Assembly: GCA_947447835.1 (NCBI GenBank)
Contig: CANFLP010000010.1
Span: 1 to 25,526 of the forward strand
DNA: 25,526 nt
Source of the DNA: Bacteroidota bacterium
GTDB lineage: Bacteria > Bacteroidota > Bacteroidia > Chitinophagales > Chitinophagaceae
Direction of reading: 5' to 3'
Shown here: positions 1-7,544 of the stretch, piece after piece
How positions within the stretch are numbered: the stretch's first letter is position 1
Layout of the letters: each line of letters starts with the position of its first letter
Notes under the pieces: generated by a model
Seen by the model: the letters and a program-made list of their open reading frames with translations, nothing else
What the model was told of the DNA's origin: nothing
Database searches by the model: none
Program-made: the position numbers and the translations under genes

Positions 1-44
1 ACTGATTTACGACGACGTTTATGAGGTTGAAATGTACGTTTCAT
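1..44 (-). CDS. rpmH: 50S ribosomal protein L34, N-terminal fragment (partial)
   Basis: Reading the minus strand from the ATG at 44 gives MKRTFQPHKRRRKSV before the window ends. This is the N-terminus of ribosomal protein L34, a roughly 50-residue basic protein of the large subunit; the MKRTFQP start and the Arg/Lys run are diagnostic. The remaining two thirds lie outside the window. It is downstream of murI on the same strand but has its own candidate promoter at 128-135 and a leader of about 75 nt containing a short ORF. The identification is seen directly from the residues. Confidence 0.93.
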   Translation of the reverse strand, partial: MKRTFQPHKRRRKS

Positions 45-54
45 CTTGTTTTTT

Positions 55-105
55 TTACTTACTTAGTTCGCTAATATTGTTTCCACGTTCAATAGCAGTC
101 ACCAT
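55..105 (-). other. Short upstream ORF in the rpmH leader (16 codons)
   Basis: On the minus strand an ATG at 105 opens a 16-codon frame, MVTAIERGNNISELSK, ending in TAA at 55-57, only 10 nt before the rpmH ATG. It lies entirely between the candidate rpmH promoter (128-135) and rpmH, so it would be in the rpmH leader. I do not recognise the peptide. It may be a chance ORF; the case for it is its position and the short gap to rpmH, which would permit translational coupling. Confidence 0.3.
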
Positions 106-127
106 ACCACTACCTGTGAAAGGACGG

Positions 128-135
128 CAAAAATA
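128..135 (-). promoter_or_regulatory. Candidate rpmH promoter, -7 box
   Basis: The minus strand reads TATTTTTG here, an exact match to the Bacteroidota -7 element TAnnTTTG. The start site would lie near 122-124, giving rpmH a leader of about 80 nt. I see no clear TTTG -33 element at the usual 19-21 bp spacing. The gap between murI and rpmH (45-152) holds only this box and the short ORF. Confidence 0.45.
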
Positions 136-152
136 GGGTATTTTTTGAATTC

Positions 153-974
153 CTAAGCTAAATCTGTATGTTTTGCTTCAATTTTTTGTCCAAAGAAGGC
201 ACTTGCCTGTTTTTCGAAGGTTTGGGCATTGTCTGTAGTGTAAAAACTAAGCGTCCCGTTTTGACTACACTTGTTGGCAATTTCTCTATGATTATCAAGG
301 TATTGCGCCAAACTTTCAGCCACAATTTGCCCTTGAGCAACCAATTTTACACCTTCGGGCAAATAGGACCTTATTTTAGCCTCCAATAAAGGATAGTGCG
401 TACACGCTAGTAAAATAGCGTCAATGTCCTTAGATTGACTAAAAAGATGGTCTAAATAGGCTTTTACAAAGTAGTCCGCCCCAGGTTTATCATATTCTCC
501 ATTTTCAATAAGCGGAACCCACATTGGGCAGGCTTGCTGATGCACTTGCAAGGAAGGAAAAAATTTAGCCAATTCTAAAATATAGCTATCGCTTTGAACA
601 GTCCCAACTGTAGCCATAATACCTACATGCCCCGACTTTGAATAATTTCCTAATACTTCGGAAGAAGGTCGAATGACACCCAAAACCCTTTTATCGGGTG
701 CAATATGAGGCAAGTCTAATTGTTGAATATTACGCAATGCTTTTGCAGAAGCTGTGTTACAAGCCAAAATAACCAAAGAGCAACCTTGATCAAAGAACCA
801 TTTTACTGCTTCTAAGGTATACTCGTAAACTGTTTCAAAAGACCTTGTTCCATAGGGCGCGCGCGCATTGTCTCCTAAATAGATATAATCGTACTGAGGT
901 AATTGTTTTTTCAATTCCTTCAAAATGGTTAATCCACCATATCCACTATCAAAAACGCCAATGGGTGCCGACAT
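153..974 (-). CDS. murI: Glutamate racemase
   Basis: A 273-residue protein of the Asp/Glu racemase family, cytosolic, converting L- to D-glutamate for the peptidoglycan stem peptide. The N-terminus has the family motif GVFDSGYGGL (D9, S10). The two catalytic cysteines are both present: C72 in LACNTAS and C191 in LLACTHYPLL, with H193 beside the second. Length is typical. It lies downstream of the bamA-ompH genes on the same strand but is separated from them by a strong hairpin at 1000-1030. A possible promoter box (TAGTTTTA, minus strand, 993-1000) abuts that hairpin, so murI may have its own transcript. UppS upstream serves the same cell-wall pathway. Confidence 0.97.
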   Translation of the reverse strand: MSAPIGVFDSGYGGLTILKELKKQLPQYDYIYLGDNARAPYGTRSFETVYEYTLEAVKWFFDQGCSLVILACNTASAKALRNIQQLDLPHIAPDKRVLGVIRPSSEVLGNYSKSGHVGIMATVGTVQSDSYILELAKFFPSLQVHQQACPMWVPLIENGEYDKPGADYFVKAYLDHLFSQSKDIDAILLACTHYPLLEAKIRSYLPEGVKLVAQGQIVAESLAQYLDNHREIANKCSQNGTLSFYTTDNAQTFEKQASAFFGQKIEAKHTDLA

Positions 975-999
975 ATATATTATTTCGTTCTGTAAAACT

Positions 1000-1030
1000 A
1001 AGAACCTCGTTGCATAACAACGAGGTTCTT
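1000..1030 (-). terminator. Rho-independent-type terminator after the ompH genes
   Basis: A perfect 13-bp inverted repeat, AAGAACCTCGTTG paired with CAACGAGGTTCTT, with a 5-nt loop (CATAA on the plus strand). On the minus strand it is followed by TTAGTTTTAC, a modest T-rich tail. It sits 22 nt beyond the stop of the last ompH gene and 25 nt before murI, so it most likely ends the long bamA/ompH transcript. Confidence 0.8.
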
Positions 1031-1052
1031 GTAAAATATATTTAAAAAAATA

Positions 1053-1676
1053 TTATCCTTTTTTAGCTGGTGCTTTTGCTGCTGGAGCTGCTGCTTTTGC
1101 AGGCGCACCACCAGTTGCTACTCTGAAAGCCTCTTCCACTTCCTTAGGTAAAGTTAATTTCAACTTCATTGCAACACGAATTGTTAAGTTGTCAGCAATA
1201 GAAGGTTGAGCATAAGGAGATAAAGCGTCTGCTTTTAATACCAAGTTATACTTGTTCTCAGCAACTACTTCACTTAATGCAGCAGCTACTTTTTGTCTGT
1301 AAGGCAACAACAATTGCTCTTGCTTTTGTTGCATTGACTCTTGTTGGTATTGTTGCCAGTTGATTAACTTGTATTTTAAACGGTTTAAATCCGTTGTAGC
1401 CATTTCTAATGCTTTTGGTCTTTTAGACAAATCAGCAGAATCTCTTTTGTAAATGCTATCCTTTACTTGATAGTCTTTCAAAGTGTAGTTATATTCTTCT
1501 TGTAAAGAATCCTTTGCATAAGATTGTAACACAGTATCTAATTTTTCTTGGATACCAGGGAATAAAGCAATAACGCTTTGATCATCAAAATAACCAATCT
1601 TAGTTTGTGCAGAAGCACTGTTTGTGAAAGATACTGCCACTAACAAAATGGCTGCGAATAAGAAACCTTTTTTCAT
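1053..1676 (-). CDS. OmpH/Skp-family periplasmic chaperone with Ala/Lys/Pro tail
   Basis: A 207-residue protein with a Sec signal peptide (MKKGFLFAAILLVAVSFTN..., cleavage near SASAQ), then a short beta segment (TKIGYFDDQSVIALFP) and a long Gln/Lys/Glu-rich helical region of about residues 50-150. This is the OmpH/Skp layout: a periplasmic holdase that carries unfolded outer-membrane proteins to the BAM complex. The C-terminus differs from the neighbour at 1705-2229: about 20 residues of Ala, Lys and Pro end the protein. Its position as the second of two ompH genes after bamA is a common Bacteroidota arrangement. The hairpin at 1000-1030 follows. The family call is strong; the role of the tail is unknown. 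Confidence 0.88.
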   Translation of the reverse strand: MKKGFLFAAILLVAVSFTNSASAQTKIGYFDDQSVIALFPGIQEKLDTVLQSYAKDSLQEEYNYTLKDYQVKDSIYKRDSADLSKRPKALEMATTDLNRLKYKLINWQQYQQESMQQKQEQLLLPYRQKVAAALSEVVAENKYNLVLKADALSPYAQPSIADNLTIRVAMKLKLTLPKEVEEAFRVATGGAPAKAAAPAAKAPAKKG

Positions 1677-1704
1677 TTGTTCTATTTTTTGTGTTTGTTT
1701 ATAC

Positions 1705-2229
1705 TTAATTATTAATGCCCAACTCTTTTAAAATATCGTCGCTTTTATCCAGTTTTGGGTCAGCAAATATAATGGTTATTCCTTCACTTTTATCTAAAAT
1801 GAAGTCATATGAACGAGCGGTAGCCATTTTTTGAACTGCATTGTAAACTTTGTCTTGAATTGGCTTCACTAGCTTTTGACGCTCTTTGAATAAGTCCCCT
1901 TCATAGCCGAAACGCTTTTTTTGTAAATCTCTAAGCTCTTTCTCTTTAACAAAAAGCTCATCTTCACGCTTTTTCTTTAGGTCCTCTGAAAGCATAAACT
2001 GCTCAGCCTCATAGTTTTTATACATTTTATCCAAGGCAATTTGTTTTTCGTCTATTTCACTTTGCCATTGATCACCTAAAACCTTAAGCTTTTTATCAGC
2101 TTCCTTGTATTCAGGAATTTTATCTAAAATGTATTTAGTATTGATAACTGCATACTTTGATTGCGCTTGAACAGCAGTTCCAAAGCATAATCCTAAGGCA
2201 AGTACAACTATTATTTTATTCAATTGCAT
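1705..2229 (-). CDS. OmpH/Skp-family periplasmic chaperone
   Basis: A 174-residue protein with a signal peptide (MQLNKIIVVLALGLCFGTAVQAQ), the OmpH opening KYAVINTKYILDKIPEY, and a charged coiled-coil of roughly residues 45-115 rich in Lys and Glu. The end returns to beta structure (YDFILDKSEGITIIFADP), as in Skp-like proteins. It should act in the periplasm as a holding chaperone for outer-membrane proteins handed to BamA, encoded 27 nt upstream. It is the shorter and more canonical of the tandem pair, and the two have diverged clearly. Confidence 0.92.
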   Translation of the reverse strand: MQLNKIIVVLALGLCFGTAVQAQSKYAVINTKYILDKIPEYKEADKKLKVLGDQWQSEIDEKQIALDKMYKNYEAEQFMLSEDLKKKREDELFVKEKELRDLQKKRFGYEGDLFKERQKLVKPIQDKVYNAVQKMATARSYDFILDKSEGITIIFADPKLDKSDDILKELGINN

Positions 2230-2256
2230 AACAAAAAATTTAAATTACTTATATAT

Positions 2257-5013
2257 CTATTCTGGTTCGTATCCTAACATAAAGGTAAATCTACCTGCAT
2301 CTTTAAGTGCATTGCTGCCATTTAAACGGTCAATACCAACACCATAATCAAATCCTAACAATCCAAACATAGGTAAGTAAAAACGCATACCTACGCCCAC
2401 CGAACGACGCAATTCAAATGGATTATAATCCTTCATACTATACCAACCATTTGCTGCTTCAAAAAAGCCTAATGCATAAATGGTGCTACTTGCAGCAAGG
2501 CTCAATGGATATCTAACCTCCATTGCATACTTGTTAAAAATAGTAAAGTGTTGTGTTGCAGTTTGTTGGTCAGGGTTTACTTTAGGATTAGATGTTTGAT
2601 ACACAGGATAACCTCTTTGTGCAATGATATCATAACCTAATAATGCAAATTGATTACTTAATCCAGCATCACCCAATTGGAAACGTTCAAATGGAGAGAT
2701 ACTTAAGTCGGTATTATATCTTCCAAGGAATCCGTATTTAGCAGCAAAACGTAAAACAAATTGCTTGTTATGATCTTCTCCTGCTGGTTTGCCCAAAGGA
2801 ATAAACCATTCGCCGTTAAATCTCCATTTATGGTATTCTAATAATTCAAATTTATTATCTCCAGTATTAACTGACGGGTTGATCAAAGAATAAGGCGGCG
2901 TTAATTGAGCACTTAATAAAAAGGTAGAACCTGTTCTTGGGAACAAAGGTTGATCCACCGACGTTCTTTGAAGTGCTAAACGAATATTCACATTGTTTAC
3001 ATTACCATTTTTGAAATTTGGTAAGTTATACGGATCAATTGGATAGTTCTTTAAAGTATAACGTGTAAAGTTTAAGCCATAGCTAAATGAGAAATAGTCA
3101 TCTGGCCAAGATAATTGACGTCCAAAGGTAACCGTAGCACCTGTAGTAGAAATGTATTGATTGTCCGCAGCATTGATATTATACATACCTGTAGTAGGAT
3201 CAATTGTTTGACCATACTTGGTATTGAATATACTAACCGACAAAGAATTTCTTTTAATGCCGCCGAACCATGGTTCAGTGAATGAAGTATTAATAGATCG
3301 GAATGCTTTACCATTACTTTGAACACGGACACTTAACTTTTGTCCGTCACCCATTGGCAATGGATCCCATGCCGATTTTTTAAACAAATTTTTAGAGGAG
3401 AAGTTATTGAATGTAACACCCAATGTTCCTGTCAAGCCAATATACCCACCCCAACCAGCACTCAACTCTAATTGGTCACTTGATTTTTCTTCAACACCAT
3501 AATTAATATCTACCGTACCATCTTCAGGATTAGGTACGGGTTCCGGTCTTATTTTTTCTTGATCAAAAAAGTTTAGCTGGGCAATTTCACGTTGAGAACG
3601 AATTAATAAAGTACGGCTAAATTTATCACCAGGAACAGTTCTTATTTCACGACGAATAACAAAGTCTTTTGTTTTTTCGTTACCAGTAATACGAACCGTT
3701 TTGATGGTAGCCTGTGGGCCTTCTCTCAATCTAATTTCATAATCGATGGTGTCATTGTATACAGCAGTTTCAATTGGATCAACTGCAAAAAATAAATAAC
3801 CATCATCTTGATACAAACCACTAATATCTCCACCTTCTGCAGTTTGCGTTTTACCTAATTTGTTATAAAGAATTTCACGATTATAAATTGCCCCTTTCTT
3901 AATATTTAAAATAGCAGACAACAAAGAATCAGGATACTTTGTATTTCCTCTCCAAGTAATATTGCCAAAATAGTATTTGTGGCCTTCTTTCAACTGCATG
4001 TCAATATTTAAATTGCCTGCAGCATTATGATACACAGTGTCTTTTTCAATTACAGCATCTCTAAATCCAAGAGAGTTATAATAGTTTAATAAATTATCCT
4101 TACTCTCGTCGTACTTTTTTATGTTAAATTTTGAAGAAGAAAAAGAAACTCTTGCATATGGGTTTAAAACTTTTCTTGTTTTTGTAAAAGTTAAGTAGCC
4201 CTTCTCGCTCATGTACTCTTCAAATGTATAAGGAGTAGTTTTAACAATCATTGCCTTGTCTTGAATTGGGTACAAGGTTAATCTAGACTTTTCATGAATT
4301 TCTTTAAGGCTCTTTTTAAGTTTACTCTCTTCAATTTTATTGCCCCCAAAATTGATATTATTAATGCGTACTTTAGGTCCTTTGTCTACAACAAAGTCAA
4401 GTAATAAATTATTTCTTCTTGCAGCATCTTTTCTTTCCTTAATAGTCACTTTCACATCTTGAAAACCTTTTTCTGCATAATATTTTTTAATGCCTTCAAC
4501 AGCAGTAATTTTCATGTTTTCAGTTACCACTCTATTAGGTAATAAACCAGTCTTACCTGATAATTCATCATTATCCGATTTACGAATACCAATAAAGTTA
4601 AACTTTGATAAACGTGGACGTTCTACCACATTAATTTCAACATCTAATTGATTGTCTACTACATCGGTCAAATAAACACTAACATCACTAAAGTAGTTTT
4701 GATCCATTAATTTATGAATCGCTTTAGCAAAATTATCACCACCTGGAATGGAAACCTCATCTCCAATATTCAAAGTAGAAAGAGACAATAAAAGGTTTTC
4801 ATCAAAGTTTTGATTACCAACAACCTTAATGGATCTGATTTTATATTTTACGGGTGTTTTCTGGTTGAAAATACCCATCAATTTTACATTGATTTGAGAA
4901 ACCGAATCTTTGACAGGAGCTACCTGACCAAAAGCGGTATTTGTCAATAAAACAACGGATAGAATACCTATAATAAATTGGAGAAATTTCTGCATCTGCT
5001 TGGGGCTAAACAT
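2257..5013 (-). CDS. bamA: Outer membrane protein assembly factor BamA
   Basis: A 918-residue Omp85 protein, the core of the outer-membrane beta-barrel assembly machine. After a signal peptide come POTRA domains over about residues 55-510 (for example YKIRSIKVVGNQNFDENLLL and ATIKTVRITGNEKTKDFVIR), the third carrying a long insertion, then a 16-strand-type barrel to the end. The loop-6 signature is present as QRGY with R800. The chain ends in FMLGYEPE, so the usual terminal aromatic is followed by a few polar residues. The start at 5013 gives MFSPKQMQKF...; the second ATG at 4995 gives a more compact signal peptide and is a real alternative. UppS lies upstream and two Skp-like chaperones downstream. 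Confidence 0.97.
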   Translation of the reverse strand: MFSPKQMQKFLQFIIGILSVVLLTNTAFGQVAPVKDSVSQINVKLMGIFNQKTPVKYKIRSIKVVGNQNFDENLLLSLSTLNIGDEVSIPGGDNFAKAIHKLMDQNYFSDVSVYLTDVVDNQLDVEINVVERPRLSKFNFIGIRKSDNDELSGKTGLLPNRVVTENMKITAVEGIKKYYAEKGFQDVKVTIKERKDAARRNNLLLDFVVDKGPKVRINNINFGGNKIEESKLKKSLKEIHEKSRLTLYPIQDKAMIVKTTPYTFEEYMSEKGYLTFTKTRKVLNPYARVSFSSSKFNIKKYDESKDNLLNYYNSLGFRDAVIEKDTVYHNAAGNLNIDMQLKEGHKYYFGNITWRGNTKYPDSLLSAILNIKKGAIYNREILYNKLGKTQTAEGGDISGLYQDDGYLFFAVDPIETAVYNDTIDYEIRLREGPQATIKTVRITGNEKTKDFVIRREIRTVPGDKFSRTLLIRSQREIAQLNFFDQEKIRPEPVPNPEDGTVDINYGVEEKSSDQLELSAGWGGYIGLTGTLGVTFNNFSSKNLFKKSAWDPLPMGDGQKLSVRVQSNGKAFRSINTSFTEPWFGGIKRNSLSVSIFNTKYGQTIDPTTGMYNINAADNQYISTTGATVTFGRQLSWPDDYFSFSYGLNFTRYTLKNYPIDPYNLPNFKNGNVNNVNIRLALQRTSVDQPLFPRTGSTFLLSAQLTPPYSLINPSVNTGDNKFELLEYHKWRFNGEWFIPLGKPAGEDHNKQFVLRFAAKYGFLGRYNTDLSISPFERFQLGDAGLSNQFALLGYDIIAQRGYPVYQTSNPKVNPDQQTATQHFTIFNKYAMEVRYPLSLAASSTIYALGFFEAANGWYSMKDYNPFELRRSVGVGMRFYLPMFGLLGFDYGVGIDRLNGSNALKDAGRFTFMLGYEPE

Positions 5014-5090
5014 TTATGATTTAAAAGTGTCGCAAATTACTCGTAATATTTCAAAGTCTTTGTTAAAAAGAGAAAATAAACATATTATTT

Positions 5091-5834
5091 TTATATGTCA
5101 TTTGTTTGGACCTGTGCGCTAGTCTTTCCAAATCTTCTCTCTCTGGACTGATAATCGAGCAATGCTTTCACTAAATCGGCCTTTCTAAAGTCGGGCCAAC
5201 GGGTGTCGGTAAAATATAATTCGGCGTAAGCCAATTGGAAAAGTAAGAAGTTGCTTATTCGGCACTCCCCACTGGTACGAATCATTAGTTCTGGGTCAGG
5301 GAATGCACTAGTAGCAAGGGATTCAGACAATGTTGTCTCTGTAATTTGGTCAACAGACATTTCACCATTTTTCACCTTTTCAGCTATCTTTTTAGTGGCT
5401 TCTACCAACTCCCATCTACTACTATAGCTCAATGCAATGATTAATGATAAACCAGTATTTTGAGCTGTTTGTTGAGTTGCATCTTCCAGTGCCTTTTTGG
5501 CCTCATCTGGCAACATAGACAAATTGCCAATAAAATGTAATTTGATGTTATTTTTATGCAAATCCGGCACTTCTTTCGCAATTGTGTCTACAAAAAGGGT
5601 CATTAAGCCAGTAACTTCCTGTGCAGGTCTATCCCAATTCTCTGTGCTAAAAGCATACAAAGTCAAATATTTAATCCCAATTTCGGTAGCGGCTTCCACT
5701 ACCTTACGTACACTCGCTACTCCATGGTAGTGTCCAAATAATCTATCTTCTCCTTGCTCCTTAGCCCACCTCCCATTCCCATCCATAATGATGGCAACAT
5801 GTTTAGGCAGCCTATTCAAATCCAAATTTTCCAT
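5091..5834 (-). CDS. uppS: Isoprenyl transferase (undecaprenyl diphosphate synthase)
   Basis: A 247-residue cis-prenyltransferase that extends farnesyl diphosphate with isopentenyl diphosphate to make the C55 carrier lipid for peptidoglycan and surface polysaccharide synthesis. The pyrophosphate-binding motif IIMDGNGRWA (D18) is near the N-terminus, YAFSTENW follows at 60-67, and the C-terminal signature RTSGECRISNFLLFQLAYAE is intact. Length is typical. The start is 24 nt after the DUF6089 stop and bamA begins 77 nt downstream, so it sits in the middle of the envelope run. Confidence 0.97.
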   Translation of the reverse strand: MENLDLNRLPKHVAIIMDGNGRWAKEQGEDRLFGHYHGVASVRKVVEAATEIGIKYLTLYAFSTENWDRPAQEVTGLMTLFVDTIAKEVPDLHKNNIKLHFIGNLSMLPDEAKKALEDATQQTAQNTGLSLIIALSYSSRWELVEATKKIAEKVKNGEMSVDQITETTLSESLATSAFPDPELMIRTSGECRISNFLLFQLAYAELYFTDTRWPDFRKADLVKALLDYQSRERRFGKTSAQVQTNDI

Positions 5835-5858
5835 AATGTAAAATTAAGAAATACCCCG

Positions 5859-6650
5859 TTAATTGCGTTTCAGAAAGCTAAAAAGTCCTTTTTTAGAAGA
5901 TTTCTGTTGTTTTTCTTTATTTGGCTTAAAGAATGATTTTTTAGCCTTTTTTGTTTTATCCGGTCCGTAAATCTTTAACAAGTTATAAGAAATACCAAAT
6001 TTGGAACTAAAATATCTATCATTTCCTGAAGTGCTGGCCTGAAATGTTCCATCGGCATTGGTATAAGTTTGAGTATCGTCAAAATAATCCAACTTGTCTG
6101 AATTCGTAAAGCGATAGGTAATTTCTCCAAACATATTCCATGGGCCAAATAAATTATATTTAAATCCAAGATTAATAGGGTAAACAATGGTACGCTGAGT
6201 GATTGGATTAGGTAGATTTGATTTTCCACTTATACTTTTCCATCCACCAACCCCAAAACCTAGATAAGGAGAAAATCCAAATTGTTTATTGCCGTTAATA
6301 AATTTTAGAAAATAAAACTCACCCATAATACTAATGTCATGTGAGATTCTTTCAAAATACAAAGCCCTTTTGGAATCATAATAATTTGCAGATTGTGCAT
6401 CGTTAGCACCAAGACCAATATACTCATATGTGAGTCTAATGCCTACATAATCATTAAATTGCTTTTTGTAAAATGCTCCAAAATTAGGTTTGAAAAATAG
6501 TTGATCAGAAGCAATATCACCATGATAATAAGACCCACCACCCATCACTCCAATCTCTCCTTTATTTTCAACCAACTGAATATTTTGAGCAGATACAATA
6601 TTTGCCAATAGCACACAAAATAAGATATGTATATATTTTAATCTACGCAT
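5859..6650 (-). CDS. DUF6089-family outer-membrane protein with basic tail
   Basis: A 263-residue protein with a signal peptide (MRRLKYIHILFCVLLANIVSAQ), then GEIGVMGGGSYYHGD and alternating aromatic and polar strands (FGFSPYLGFGVGGW, FGEITYRFTNSDKLDYFDD) typical of a small outer-membrane beta-barrel. This pattern and its place between nadK and uppS match the DUF6089 family of Bacteroidota. Its biochemical role is not known to me. The last 38 residues (226-263) form a strongly basic tail with 13 Lys and 1 Arg against 2 acidic residues, with two KKxxF-like stretches. The tail lies beyond the apparent last strand and so probably faces the periplasm. It starts 3 nt after nadK ends. Confidence 0.82.
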   Translation of the reverse strand: MRRLKYIHILFCVLLANIVSAQNIQLVENKGEIGVMGGGSYYHGDIASDQLFFKPNFGAFYKKQFNDYVGIRLTYEYIGLGANDAQSANYYDSKRALYFERISHDISIMGEFYFLKFINGNKQFGFSPYLGFGVGGWKSISGKSNLPNPITQRTIVYPINLGFKYNLFGPWNMFGEITYRFTNSDKLDYFDDTQTYTNADGTFQASTSGNDRYFSSKFGISYNLLKIYGPDKTKKAKKSFFKPNKEKQQKSSKKGLFSFLKRN

Positions 6651-6653
6651 GTA

Positions 6654-7535
6654 TTAATTTCTTTTATCTAACCCCCAAGTCAATTTAGTTCTAAGTGTAG
6701 TCAAATAACTATTCTCGTTTAATCGGATAAAGTGGACAGCAAAATTTTCTTTCTTCACAGCTAATTCAATATTTTTTGCAACTATTTCTTTTCTTGCATC
6801 TAAAGCACAAATTAATTCTTCGGTACGTCCTTCAATTTCAAAAGAAATCACAGAAGTATCTGGAACCACTATAGATCTTACATTTAAATTATGTGGTGCT
6901 ACCGGCGTAATTACAAAACTAGCAGAATCTGGAAAAAGAATGGGGCCGTTACAACTCATATTATATCCTGTAGAACCCGTTGGGGTAGCTACTATTAAAC
7001 CATCGGCCCAATAGGAATTTAAAAATTCTCCATTTAAATAGGTATGAATTTTAATCATAGGCGAAGTGTCTCGCTTATGAATTGCAAATTCGTTTAATGC
7101 ATACGGAGTAGTTCCAAAAATAGGAATATTGGAATCCAAATGAATTAAGCTTCTTTTTTCAATAACATACGTTCTGTTCACTAAAGCATCAACCATTAAA
7201 CTTAATTCGTCTTTGGAAATAGAAGCTAAAAATCCAAGTCGGCCATAATTAATACCTAGGATAGGAATATTGGTATCTCCCACTAAAGTAATAGCATCCA
7301 ATACGGTACCATCTCCTCCTAAACTAATTAAACAGTCAATGGTATTATGTAAATCGGAAGAACAGCTAAAAGGAATAAGTGGTGTCTTGCCCGGAGGGTT
7401 TGTTAAAGAAAACTTTGTCAACAAGTCTGCAAATACATAAATAGTTATATCATATCTATTTAATTCAAGCAACAATGCATTTAAAGATTGTTGTTGATCT
7501 AAATCGACTCCCCTACTATAAATTGCAACATTCAT
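6654..7535 (-). CDS. nadK: NAD kinase
   Basis: A 293-residue cytosolic ATP-NAD kinase, phosphorylating NAD to NADP. The ATP-site motif GGDGT is at 73-77 within LISLGGDGTVLDAI, the conserved NE pair is at 148-149, and the glycine-rich ATPTGSTGYNMSCNGP motif follows D178. Length fits bacterial NadK. It lies 9 nt downstream of the small Omp85 gene and 3 nt upstream of the DUF6089 gene, so it is embedded in the envelope operon. This placement is common in Bacteroidota, though the metabolic link is not obvious. Confidence 0.97.
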   Translation of the reverse strand: MNVAIYSRGVDLDQQQSLNALLLELNRYDITIYVFADLLTKFSLTNPPGKTPLIPFSCSSDLHNTIDCLISLGGDGTVLDAITLVGDTNIPILGINYGRLGFLASISKDELSLMVDALVNRTYVIEKRSLIHLDSNIPIFGTTPYALNEFAIHKRDTSPMIKIHTYLNGEFLNSYWADGLIVATPTGSTGYNMSCNGPILFPDSASFVITPVAPHNLNVRSIVVPDTSVISFEIEGRTEELICALDARKEIVAKNIELAVKKENFAVHFIRLNENSYLTTLRTKLTWGLDKRN

Positions 7536-7544
7536 GTATCAAAA

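Noticed and set aside
3072..3332. An 86-codon minus-strand frame inside bamA
   Set aside because: It lies in another frame within the conserved BamA barrel, with no domain; a shadow.
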